Shown here: positions 37,640 through 50,000 of the stretch, in pieces | How positions within the stretch are numbered: position 1 is the stretch's first letter | How the letters are laid out: every line of letters begins with the position of its first letter | Source of the DNA: Marchantia polymorpha subsp. ruderalis | Taxonomy: Eukaryota; Streptophyta; Marchantiopsida; Marchantiales; Marchantiaceae | Assembly: GCA_037833965.1 (NCBI GenBank) | Contig: AP031351.1 | Coordinates: 942,501 to 1,006,500, forward strand | Direction: 5' to 3' | DNA: 64,000 nucleotides | Notes under the pieces: generated by a model | What the model was told of the DNA's origin: nothing | What the model saw: the letters and a program-made list of their open reading frames with translations, nothing else | Databases searched by the model: none | Translations under genes and position numbers: made by a program

Positions 37640-40600
37640 ATGATATCCTGTTTTCGGCGTGGATCAAAAAATAAGGGGCAATGTGTGAGAACCAGCTTCT
37701 TCACGTCATTCTTAAATAGATCCGCAGAATATTTTGGTGTGTCCATATTATGTTCAGGGAAAAAGGCAGAAGGAGAGACAGCGTGTGTTTTGCAAGCAGC
37801 TAAAGCGTTCCATAGTCTTCGTGGGAATAAATCGCATCACAGAAGGGTATCTGAGGTGGATTTCACCAAAACCTACAAGCTCGGAAAAACTCTTGGAGTT
37901 GGAGGTAAAAAAATTATTCAATCGCAGTGACAATCATCAAATCAACTGTACGTCATTCAAGAATAAATTTCTATATTATTTTGCGCACCAATGTATTTGA
38001 TTTTCTAAAACATAAGCTTATACTACATCGGCGCAGAAAAACCAACGAGATTTTAGTGACAGGATGAGACCCCTTTTTTCACTTTGCATATTCATTGACG
38101 ATAGAGTTATATGCTCCATTCTTAAACAGGTCACTGATTTTCAATTTGAATTTTTTGGGCAGGTTTTTCAGTCGTAAAAACAGGAACCAACATATTAACC
38201 GGCGAACCTGTCGCAATAAAGATCATTGATAGGTCAAAATATGGACCAAAAGATGGAAGTCTTGAACGAGAAATTCAAGTTCTGGAGAAGGTAACAAATT
38301 TATTTCAATTGAACACTTTGAAGGAAATATACAAACTAGTCCTTTTGGATGTACATGACATATACTAGACTATATCTCTGATACTAATATATTTGTATGT
38401 AAGATCAGCATCAGTGTCAAGGGTCAAATGTAAAATGTGACATGAACCAGAGTAGAGGCGATGAAAATAGTCATGTTCCTAATTTTCCAGGTTCAACATC
38501 CAAATTGTATCTGTTTCAAAGAGTGTTTCTTCACAAGCAAATCAGTTTATCTCATTACTGAGCTGTAAGTACTGATGACCTTTATTACCATGATAGTCTG
38601 CTTCTCCAACAATTTTGGTGTATGTACAGCTTCTGCTTAGCAGGATATTTACTTTACGTAAATTCAGACATTAATTTGATTATTTATTTGAGCAGGATGC
38701 AAAAACGAAAAATAGGATAGTATCCTAGGCCAGGAATTTAGAATGAAATTGTGATGAATTTGTAAAAAGTATGGGACAATTCTTATCCATCCCTTCCAGA
38801 GTTACCGGAGGAGAGCTTTTGGAACGTGTTTTGGCGAAGGGTAGATACACCGAATTGGAAGCTGCCACAACAATCAATCAAGTTCTGAATGGTGTAGCTT
38901 ATTTGCATTCAATTGGCATAGTTCATCGTGACTTAAAGGTGATGTCTAAACATACACATTTTGAATTTGAAAAAAATTCGTGTATATTTACCACAACTTG
39001 TTTGAAGTTTTGTGACTTACATTCACACGCTGAAGTTTACTAAAGTCGATTCCATGATATTTTTACAAGGAAAGATATTAACGGTGAATTTGAACAACAG
39101 GAGTCAGATCCATTCTAACAAGATTCTTGGTTTTAGATAGCAAATTTCTTCAAACGACGTTGGATGTTAAGTATAAGATCAATCAAAAATTAATCTTATA
39201 CACATGAAGTAAAGAAATTTTGCAATTGATTCCTGAAGAATTGAAGATAGACTGAGTTTTCTTTAGAAGTTTAAACATTCAAAGGGAGGATCTAGGCAAT
39301 CCAAAAAATATTAATGAATAACTGAAGATATATAAAGGAAAAACTTAATTGTAAACTCATCTTTACATGAAATCTTCACGTAATCTTTGAATTTTGAAAG
39401 AAGGGACAAATAAACATAACACAAGCATGCTTTAGATATTCACTATACATAACATATATTCAAACATTTTATTCATCATTATTGGTATGATGTAAAATAC
39501 TTTTTAAAAATTTTTTTAAGTCACATATCATGAAACTTATGTGATGCAGCTAGAAAACATTCTTCTCAAATCCAAGGATGATGATTCAGTCGTTAAAATC
39601 GCAGACTTTGGTCTCTCAAAAATTTTTGTTGGAGCTGCAATTCTCAGCACTATATGTGGATCTCCACAATATGTCGGTGAGCAGTAGATAACAAATCAAA
39701 CGTAAGATACATGTCAAATTCTAACAAGCTTGGACAACAATAGATGATTTTACTCTTGGTAGAATCATGACAATTGATGTTTGTTTCAACTTTTGTTTTT
39801 CTATCTTCTGCTGATTTTAACCAAATTCTATACATTAATACAACTTGTTGGATATCTTAGCTCCTGAAGTGCTTGAAGTTGGCCAAAAGCGGTCTTCATA
39901 CACCCCATCTGCTGATCTATGGTAATGTTTGCAGTTCTTTGTATATAAAGGTTTCACACATGTTAGTTTGATATTCTTTAAAATATTTATTTATATCCAA
40001 TAATTATTTTAAGAGAACGATTATACATGTTTATTGAAGTTCATGCTGACATGACAGGAGTGTTGGTGTTATACTTTACATTCTTCTCTCCGGGTATTCT
40101 CCCTTTGATGATGTTAGTGAGAGTGCTCTTTTCAAGAAAATAAAGAAAGGACAATATTCTTTCAAAGCGTCAGTATGGGAGACCATATCTAACGATGGTA
40201 AGATTTCTTAATTCTATTTTTGTTACATTTTGTTCAAAACAATTTAGTGCACATACTTCTCAATTCTCAAGATATAGTACCTCATGTAAATTGACTTGTA
40301 GAATATGTTGTTTTCCATCAGTTTTTATATTCTGCATAATAATTTATAACGATCTTGAAATCCAACCAAGTGCAAAATCCAAGTTTATCAGAACATCATT
40401 TGATTATATTTTATGATGACTTTCTACTGTGTTTGTAATTTGCATAATGCAGCCAAAGACTTGGTAAGAGGACTATTATGTGTGATTCCAGATCAAAGAC
40501 TAACAGCTAGTCAAGCTCTTGCACATCCATGGATCAAGGTATAAACATTCATGATCTTTGTTTTTATCTATATCTTATGCTTGATAGAATCTTAATTCTT

Positions 40601-41599
40601 ATATAAAAGTACTTCAAAAAATCATGTTCATAAAATACTGGAATTATCATTCATTTCTTGACATTGTGAAACTTGATTTACAGAAATATCTTGATCACAA
40701 TGTTCAAAATATAGTTCACGACAACAACGATGCGGAAAAGGTCTTAGTTTCAAATCAACATACTATCAAGTCAATCCAAAACCATCATGTTTTAGATGAA
40801 AGTTCGTCTGATTCCGACGACAACGACATTTGCTCTTCATCAGTTCCTAATAAACTACATTCATTTTCTCCGAGTAATTCGGTAAGCCTGATATTAAAAC
40901 TTTATCCACTATTTACTACCCAAAATAACATGTTTCATTATCAGCAATATATATCTGACTCAATACAATGATTCCATCCTAAATATAAAAGGAAAAAATC
41001 AATAATTTACTTTTGATTTATATAAAAATAACACTACATCAATGTACGGAAAATCACATCGTGCAAAAGCTGTGCTTAAATATATATCAAAAATAGAATG
41101 TTTCATTCTTCACTGACTTCGATACTATTAAATGATCATTCACAATCTTCCATATATTCTGACAATAATATCACTTTGCCAGCAGACGTCCAACTTACAA
41201 AACACCGCTATTTACCGCACCTCGTCGGATAGCTTTCACTCGCCCACTCCAGAACATTCTGTAAGTATATTGACACAATTGCATTGTTTTTCATATCAGA
41301 AATCAAGGGGTTCATGATAATATCCTTTAACTAAATTTGCAAAAAATATTTATTAAATTCTATTTCATTTCTTTTAAATGTCTTTTATCTTAACTTATTA
41401 AAACGGATTAAGTGCAAAGTACATGTTTTACCCTTCAAATGTTATAATTAGAATAAAAAAACTGGTATAACTTTTAATATTTATGTAGATATTGAATGTT
41501 GTCTGTGGAAGATTTCCAGTTCCAGATCTCCCTTGCAACATAAAATTGTACTTGATAGAAGTTCTGGCAAAGCACATGGAACCAGATTTACAGACATGA
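37640..41599 (+). CDS. CAMK-group Ser/Thr protein kinase, CHK2/CaMK-like
   Basis: Eleven exons: 37640-37904, 38163-38290, 38491-38564, 38800-38938, 39550-39676, 39861-39921, 40058-40197, 40453-40538, 40684-40881, 41186-41260, 41489-41599. They total 1404 nt (467 aa), with every junction GT-AG. The kinase domain spans about residues 79-340. It has the glycine loop LGVGGFSVV, VAIK with Lys108, HRDLK with Asp200, DFG with Asp221, APE at 245-247, and DLWSVGVILYILLSGYSPF. The LVTGGELLERV and HPWIK blocks are CAMK-like, closest by eye to CHK2 and CaMK I. There is no FHA domain and no EF hands, so it is neither canonical CHK2 nor CDPK. Residues 1-78 are basic, with several Cys (MISCFRRGSKNK). The C-tail has an acidic Ser/Asp run (DESSSDSDDND). 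All catalytic residues are present, so it should be active. The substrate is unknown. The introns are strongly AT-rich. Confidence 0.92.
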
Positions 41600-43962
41600 A
41601 CTTCTAAAATAAGGTTTGTCTCATTTTATCAGTCATTTTTTCTATCCGACATTCCAAATTCTAATATAATATCTTATTAAAATGGTGATAATTTTCAATT
41701 TAAAATATGTTACATAAAAAAACGCAAAAGTAATGTCAGATTTTGAATTTGATCTTCAAAATATTATAATTTTTGTAAATAAATTGATGATTTGCAAAGA
41801 ATTACACTGACTTTAGTTTCAGCTTCTAAATTTATTCTTCTATTTTCATGATCCATGATTTCTTAATTTGAAAATGTTGGGACTTTTTAAGCATTAAAGT
41901 TTCTTTTAAATTGATTTAGATTTGAAAGCATAAGCTTTCAAATCTAAATCAATTTCAAAAGAAAAATTATATCAAGTAAAAGAAAAATATAAAGTATACT
42001 CATGTGATAGATTGATTTAAAAAATTACATCAAATTCCATGTTACGATCCAACACACATGTTTGTGTTTGAATTCTTATTTTACGTTTAATGAAAAATGC
42101 CATTTAAATTCAATCTACATATCAAAGCAAAGTAATCCATATATATGTGATAGTAGTTTTATATACGTGTTGTATAAATGTAAAGAGAATACTGAATTTT
42201 AATTACATCAAGCCAAATAGACAATGAATATAAGATATAAGATTCAAAGAATCAAACATGTTGTAAAGTAAAAAAAGGATTTTCAGGAAATTATGTGAAA
42301 TTTTTTATCACAATATATCCTTCTATATTAATTTTTATAAAAAAATGATATCTTTTTATTTATAAATTATTTTTAATTATATTTGCCATTGATCAAATAT
42401 TATTTTTTAAGGCATGTATCAATATCAAAAACTATATTTGATTTCAAATTGGATTATATAATATAATCAATAAACCAATATATAATGAAGGTTCAAAAAT
42501 GTAATTAAATCTCGTAAATTTTTTAGAACGCAAATAATGCAATTAAAAAAATAATATACTTAATATATACTGAAAATTAAGAAAAAAATTTACAAAATTT
42601 ATAATACTTACGCACGATTTTTTAGTATTTGAAATTTTAATTTACAAAATATTCAATCATCTACTTATATCATCATATCAAATTTTGTAGCATGCATTTG
42701 CTTTGTCGAAGTTCTATTGGAATTAACAAAATTTTACATTTATGGATTTAAGGATTATTGATTTTTCATATTTCTTGATTGCAAATTGATATGAAAAAAG
42801 TAATAGTTAACTTTTCTTATCATTTTTAATTTATAAGTTTTTGAAATGATGCATTTTAAAAGGCTCAAAAGAATTATTGTATTAAATATTATCAATGATC
42901 CAATGATCTTATATCCTTATAAAATGTCAATTTCATTTGTTGGAAGTTCAAACAGAGATTTGTTGATTTATTTACTATACATAATGAATTAATATATTCA
43001 AAAAAACCTTTCCACATTGTATCACATTCAATAAATTTTAGAAATGATATATTATGTAAAATAATAATAAAAATATGGGTCATTGTTTAAACCGCACTGT
43101 TTAGCAATACATTGTACAATATTATACATATATCGTTATAAATGAGAAATTTTAATATATATATACATATAAATATAAATGATTATAAAAAATACTTATA
43201 AATTATTTTATATAAACATATATTTTTTGTAACAAAAATAATTTCTTAACAACCTTGAATGATATATAAGAAGTTAATAACCAAACTATGCATACAAACA
43301 CATATAGGGTTTGTATTGAAATAATTGCTTTCGACATATATTATAGGATTCAAGGTATATAAAAATGAAAAAAAAAACCTTTTTTTGAATAATCATTATT
43401 TATGAATTTATAATTTTGATCCAAATGAATGTATCAATATAATGTTGAAATGTATTCATAAAAAAACTAATTAAAAATTTTAAATATATTAAATGTCATT
43501 AAAATATATTAAAACAATTAGATCATAAAAATTTGAGATAAATTTACTCTAATTTATAATATTAAAATTAATCTAAAAATATATAATTTTTTAAAATTTA
43601 AAATAAATAAATAAAATCACAATTATTGCTATCATACAATTTTTTTAATTTTAATTTTATCAGTTTTTAGATATCAATTTATTCGTTTTTATATAATTTT
43701 TTGAAAATATTTTTGATTAATACATGTTTTTCTATGAATATAAAATTAATTTTATATAATTAAAATATTCAAAAATTCTGAATGATTGACAGTCTACAAA
43801 TTTATTATATTAATGAATATAAAGTTTCAAGTAAATTATCAATATGGCATCAATTAACAGAGTTTTATCTTATTGTGTTTTATAATATATGTCAGAATGT
43901 AGATAGACTATTGATGAAAAATTAAAGCTTTAAATAATATGTTCATAAATATTAAAATTTTG
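41600..43962. other. Very AT-rich stretch downstream of the kinase
   Basis: No coding sequence is supported. It begins with the kinase 3' UTR, contains a near-perfect foldback at 41900-41964, and then runs through stop-dense AT-rich DNA up to the LTR of copia copy C. Confidence 0.5.
41900..41964. repeat. Near-perfect 30-bp foldback with 4-base loop
   Basis: The left arm is 41900-41929 and the right arm 41934-41964. The core ttgatttagatttgaaagc pairs fully with gctttcaaatctaaatcaa around the loop ataa. The only flaw is one extra base in the right arm near its outer end. It lies about 300 bases after the kinase stop codon, possibly within its 3' UTR. Confidence 0.95.
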
Positions 43963-44182
43963 TGTTACAAAAATTTCAAAAAAAACTTCACACGCAAACA
44001 TGCGTGCAGATTTGAAAGCAACTATACATGGTTTCACTTTGATAACATTTAGGGATACATAATAGTAAATCTTACAAAATCTATAATAATGTCGAAGACA
44101 AGCTAAGTCTCACACTCCTATGTCTTTAGCACAAGATTCAAATTTTGACTACCAAGACTAACGACTTAAGTTATTGCTAACA
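43963..44182 (-). repeat. 3' LTR relic of copia copy C
   Basis: It starts tgttacaaaaatttc and contains ttcacacgcaaacatgcg. It ends at ...gctaaca before a pyrimidine run (atcttttc) that is the polypurine tract on the element's strand. A similar junction occurs at 3236 in copy A. Confidence 0.6.
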
Positions 44183-47100
44183 ATCTTTTCATTAACTCTT
44201 GTTGTGAATATAGTAATCTAAATAATCTATATGATTATTTTGAAAAATATATTAAAAAAGACTCTAAGATATAAATTTATCTTAAAATTAGAGTTGATCA
44301 ACACCAAGTCGTGGCCAAAATTTGCTAGAGTAAAAATATATAGAGAAATAGAACTGCATATAAACTAAATTTGTGCTGCTTATGTTAAATATGCATAATA
44401 GTGTAATTTATATAAAAATTTTCAAAGAAATTAATTTGACCAATACATTAGAAGAATTGAATTTACTGTCAATCTTGATTAATTAAATTTTTTATCAACA
44501 TTTTTATTTATAATAAAGTAATATCTGATTTTGATTTGTGTAACTCTATTGACCATCATTTGATTTTTAGCAATAATGTGATGCACTTTTATTAACATCC
44601 ATGTTTCATGTTCCATGGCAATTCCATGTTTCAACAAGTGATAAGTATTTTCAACACATAATTTACTTTGCTATTTATGCTACCCCTACATATTTGATTT
44701 CCGTTGTAAACATGATTTTACAAAGTAGATTTTCAACTAATGCATCCATCATCAAGTGTAAACACATACACGATTGTAAGTTAACAGCATATAAAATTTT
44801 GTTTATATGTTGTTGACAGTCAAGATAACATAGTAAGGATGTAACATTGTTCAATAAACCATCAAATAAAATATCACAATTCTCGCAACTTTGTAAATAC
44901 ATGAAAATTTATTTCACTAATTCTCAATGCATATTCCAAGGATTTGACACATATATGATCATCTTGTATGTAGTTAGAGCAATATTAGTTCTTGTGCATA
45001 TTTTTGTAAGCAATTTCATTTTCACATATTTAATATAAAAAGTTGATGAGAATTTTTTCAATTACATTGACCAAAGATTGATATAGAAAAATTTTAAAAT
45101 GTGATGTCAAACAACTCCATACTGCTTTAGAGTATGTTATCTTGAAACATTTGTAGAACACATTTATTTGACTAGATTCAATGATATAATTATTTTCTTC
45201 ACATTTTCAATGTATATACATCCATAAATAATCTTGAATTTATTCAAATATTTTATCGTAAATGCAGATTTTGGTTAGTTTTTACATTTATCAATGTCAG
45301 ATTGATTTCTTTTTTAAAAATAAACATGTCATCCATCTAAAATAGTAGAAAAATTAGAACCAAAAATTTTATTAATCACTTGCTTCATGTATATACAATG
45401 ATCATACACACTTAGTGAAATTGTGTGTGTTTTCATTAATTTATCAAAATCTGCACTACAGTGCTTATGAGCTTGCTTTAATTGATTAAATGATTTAAAA
45501 ATTCTAAAAATCAACTATTTAAATACATAGTTTCTTAAAGCCAAGTGATTGTATCATGTAATTTTTTATCCAATCTTCCAAAAAAAATATTTTGTAACTA
45601 CACCCATTTGTTTCATAATCACACTGATTATTGCAACAAATGCACATACAAGTCAAATTGTAACATAATTTGCTACAAGTAGAAAAACTTGTTAGGATTT
45701 GAACTATGATACATAAATCACATTTTTCTATTGTGTGAACTATAATAGCCAACTTGACTTTGAAGATTGTTTACTAAATTGCTTTTCAATTTGTGCATCC
45801 ACTTGGAGTCAATAAACTTCATTAGCTTGTAGGTATTATTATTGATCATCATCAATGTTATCACCATCCTCAATATAAATATGAAGATCATTAAAAATTA
45901 TAATCAATGCTTAATTCATAATTTACAAGACTAGTCATAATTTAATTCAATGATCTTAATAGAACATTTTGATTGATATATGATTGCATTTATATTACAT
46001 TACTAAGCATGTAATGATCAATCTTTACTCTAAAAATTACCATGCGTGGAAATTTATTCATGTTTGAAATGTTTTTCTCTTTCAATGATGTGGATTCAAA
46101 AAAATTAAATTTTTTTAATGTGAAGAGCTTGAATTTTTGTTTTTTTAAAGATTTAGGATCATCAATATAAAATTTTGTTATTTTGAAGAGCTTGATTTTT
46201 TTTCTCTTTTTCAATGATTTAACTCATCAAAATTACTTCTTTTGAGACAATAACTTTACGTATTACCTTATTCTTGAAAGAATTTTAAATTTACTCTCAT
46301 AACGTTTAATTTTTCACATCACTAACATATCCAAGATTGCAGCTTATTACTAGTTTATAAGTATAAGAGGATAAATTTACAATCAACAATTTTTGAACGA
46401 TTATGATCAGCTTATCATATGTGATTCAATTTAGACATTATGAAAAAATTGATTGCAATAAAAAATTTTTATCATATATATTGCGTTATGAACAACTTTG
46501 GCCTACAAAATTTAAATTAAATCTGATTTCCTCAACATATTACGCACCTTCTTTAACAATTTTTGATTGAAACTCTTAGAAACAAGAATTTCTTGTGAAA
46601 TATAAATTATGATTAATATGACAAATTATACCCATTTTTTGCAATAACTTCCAAACTTTTTAAAGAATCATACTTCTTGCCATTATCTTCACGTTGATAT
46701 CTCATCTTTTGTATAGTCAAAGTTTTAACTTGAATTTTCCAACTTTTACAAGTTTCAAAGATCTTTGACTATTGTGAATTCTTTTGCTTGGTGTTCTAAT
46801 ATCAATTGTGAATGTTTTTTCAAGAAGTTATAAGCACTAGCAATAAAATTCATCAATTGTTATATAAAGAAAATCAATACACGACATGTATGTGATTCAC
46901 CTGGATATGAACTAAGCCCACGAGCAAAAAACAAACAATCTGATATAAAAATAATATTTGTGCAGTACATCAAAAGTTAATTGATTTATATACCCGACAC
47001 TTAACCTCACACTAACTACAAATTTGTGAATCAAGGATTAATGCAAAACCTGAGCTAAACTCCAACATTTTGCAATAACCTCAAAACCTTGTTGGATTAT

Positions 47101-49731
47101 ACTTCTTGCCATCATTCTTATGTAAATATTTCACCTTCTATATAGTTAGAGTTTTAACTTAAACTTTTCAACTTTTGCAACTTTCAAAGATCTTTGACTT
47201 TTGTGTGAAAAAATAGTTTTATACAATCCTTGAATAATCATTAATAAAGAATAAAAAATATAATTTGTAGAGCTTAAGATTTTTAAAGAATATTAGCACA
47301 CTTCATTATGTACACATTCAAGTAACATCTTGAAATTGTAAGTTTCAAGATCAAAGTCTTGTCTATGATGCTTATCCATAACATTATGCATAACTTTTTG
47401 AATCTATTACTTTGAAAGAGATCAAAATGTTTTTCATATAAGATTCAAATTTGAATTGAATTAATGTACGTTGAATTTCATTTAACGTTTGAAATTGAAT
47501 TAATCCAATATCTTTAATTCTACACGGTTGATCATTTTTCAACAAAATGAATCATTTGATGATGAAAAAGTATAAAAAGTTTTTTAATGAAACAATTGCA
47601 ATAAAAACATACAATATCTATGATCCATACATCATTATATAATACAAGAAAAAATATTATCTAGAATCCATACATCATCAACATTTGTCGATGAATTGCA
47701 TCAAGAAATATCTTCTTGAGATCAAACTCTTGAATCACATTGGTTGAAGAAGATTGAACATCTTTGATCTTCACAAGGTAGTTTTTTTTAACATGGCCAT
47801 TTTTGCCACATGTCTAACATATTAACATCTTCTTCTAAGGGTATTCACACTTAGACTTTAAAAATCTACACTTAAATCCAAAATACTCATACTCATTTTC
47901 TGAATATGATCAAATTCAGTGCATATTTAGTGTGATATCAAAAGGAGAAGATGAAGGAGATGACACAATCATTTTTGCTGTAAGTCATCAATTTATAAAA
48001 TACTTAAAACTTTGTTATGAATGATTCATAATATGACACAATAAAACAAAACACATGAAAGTGATCGATAGAATGTAGGTAATAAGATCAAGTATTGAAA
48101 TTTTGTTTGCATCATTTATCTCCTCTTCCAAATTTCAAAGATCAATGATAGAATCATCAAATGCATCAATGAGATCTTGGATCTTCATAACAGATTTTTT
48201 CCTTTAAAGCTCATCAAATTTAAGAAAATATACAACTTATTTTGACAACTCATTGCAATGAAACTTGTTTCTCAAGAGACTTAAATAATAGATTACAATA
48301 TATTGCGATATTTTGAGACCATCATCTTGTTACACTAGACATTTAAAGTTGTGCCATGTCATATGGCATAATTTTCATTTGACGTATGTGAAAATGACTT
48401 TTTTATTCACTCAAATATGGCTTTTGTGAATAAAAGTATGTCATTTCAACTAACTACAAGTCTCCAATAATCAATCATATGTATATTTTCTAAGCTCATA
48501 ATCATTCTAGAATGACAAGACCAAACCGACCAACCAGCACACTCTTTGCTTCTTTGTTTTCATATTTAATCACAGTTATTTGTTTTGTCTTGTATTATAA
48601 TCACTTGATGCATGCTTTTGTAATGTCTCACAAGCTTTGACATTGATACAAAACGCGAGGATAATAAACTCTTCATAACAAAATCAACTTCAAATCAAAT
48701 AAAGACATGATATGCATCATATTTTTGCTTCAATAGCTTTTAGCTTGATTAAAGTTCATCAATTATAAAATTTTACTTCACTAACATAATTGTGAACCAA
48801 TTTCATTAGCAATTACATGAACTAGAATAATATGACTTTGTTTAATCTTGAAAGATAGACATAGAAGAAAACATGTTGCTCTATTAAACAATAGCAATCA
48901 TATTATATATGTTGCTAGCTGTTGAAACAATTCTTTAAGCAACAATAGGTGCTCTTTTGTGTATAATTTTAAAACTCTTGCTTAGTTCATCAAATCTTCA
49001 ACTTGTATACTGGTTAAACCGAAATCAATAGTTGCAACCATTTCTATGACTTCCATTTGTGAGTCTGTAAGGTTGTTGACACCTGTTTGCCTACTATGAT
49101 GCAATTCAACTTCAATTATTCTATGAGCAGACAAAAAGCTTAGACAGCAAAATTCATTTTTAAGAAACTAATGGTATAAGAAATAAATGCCATTGTCTAA
49201 AAAGTATCTAACGTTTATAAAATATCAAATAAGATTGAATTTTACGCTGACTTAAAAGTTAGGTATGCTCCTGCAACTCACATAGTTGTTAATACACTCT
49301 TCATCATAGCTTAAAATAATAAAACCTTTGATACACAAAGTATATACATATTGAAGTTATGAAAAACGGTGTGTTAATGATTATGTGAACGATAAGACAT
49401 ATCTATCTTCAATAGATTCAATGAATATGTATTGAGAGATAACTGCAACTTATAAGATTTACCTTATCATTTCACTGTCCAATCATAGCCATGTCTTTGA
49501 AATTAGTGCAAATCACACGTTTCAACTAAGATTGTTGCAATAAACCTGTAGTCAATCATACACCAAAAAAGATATTACTTCAGGTTTGATCTTCCCACAA
49601 TCCAATACATGCAGGTCAAAAATTTATGAATTATTTGTATCTACCTAGTAAACTCTATCATCTTTGTTAAAACAAAATTAGCGCATTGTAATCTTGATTA
49701 GACTTTAAGTTTTTTCGCTAATATTACCAAT

Positions 49732-50000
49732 TGTTACACAAAATGCACACAAGAAAACACAAAAATTTCACACACAAACATGCACGCAGATTTGATGTTG
49801 AAAATATGTGGTTTGACTTTGATTACGTTAAAGTAACATAAGATTTTTTCTTGACAAAATCTAATTTAATATTTGAGGCGATCTACGCCTCGCCCTCTTA
49901 TGCAATCTATATCAACAAACCCTAAATCTTAGTTGCCTCGCCCTCCTATGCAATCTATATCAACAAACCCTAAATCTAGTTGTATGTGTTAAGTTCCAAC
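49732..50000 (-). repeat. 5' LTR relic of copia copy C with internal duplication
   Basis: It starts tgttacacaaaatgc and contains ttcacacacaaacatgcacg, parallel to the LTR at 43963. Inside, a unit of about 52-54 bp containing gcctcgccctc and tatcaacaaaccctaaatct is repeated in tandem (about 49881-49978). The upper border is not sharp. Confidence 0.55.

Larger units (their letters stand above)
43963..50000 (-). mobile_element. Near full-length decayed Ty1/copia element, copy C
   Basis: Minus-strand relics occur in copia order. A gag zinc knuckle (TCGKNGHVKKNY) is near 47772-47820. An integrase relic (NVMDKHHRQDFD) is near 47350-47395. Reverse transcriptase at 45329-45514 includes FNQLKQAHKHCSADFDKLM and YDHCIYMKQ. 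RNase H at 44675-44902 ends FTTEIKYVGVA, matching the 'STTEAEYVA' pattern. The KHID region relic is at about 44440-44590. LTR candidates begin with tgttaca at 43963 and 49732 and share acacgcaaacatgcgtgcag-like sequence. A primer-binding relic (attggtaatattagc on the minus strand) directly abuts the 49732 LTR. Many stops show that it is dead. The right LTR end near 50.0 kb is approximate. Confidence 0.85.

Noticed and set aside
37640..41599. Calling the kinase a CDPK
   Set aside because: No EF-hand sequence follows the kinase domain, and the C-terminus ends after an acidic Ser-rich tail.
49881..49978. Interstitial telomere array
   Set aside because: Only two isolated CCCTAAA units within a larger duplicated segment, not a run of repeats.
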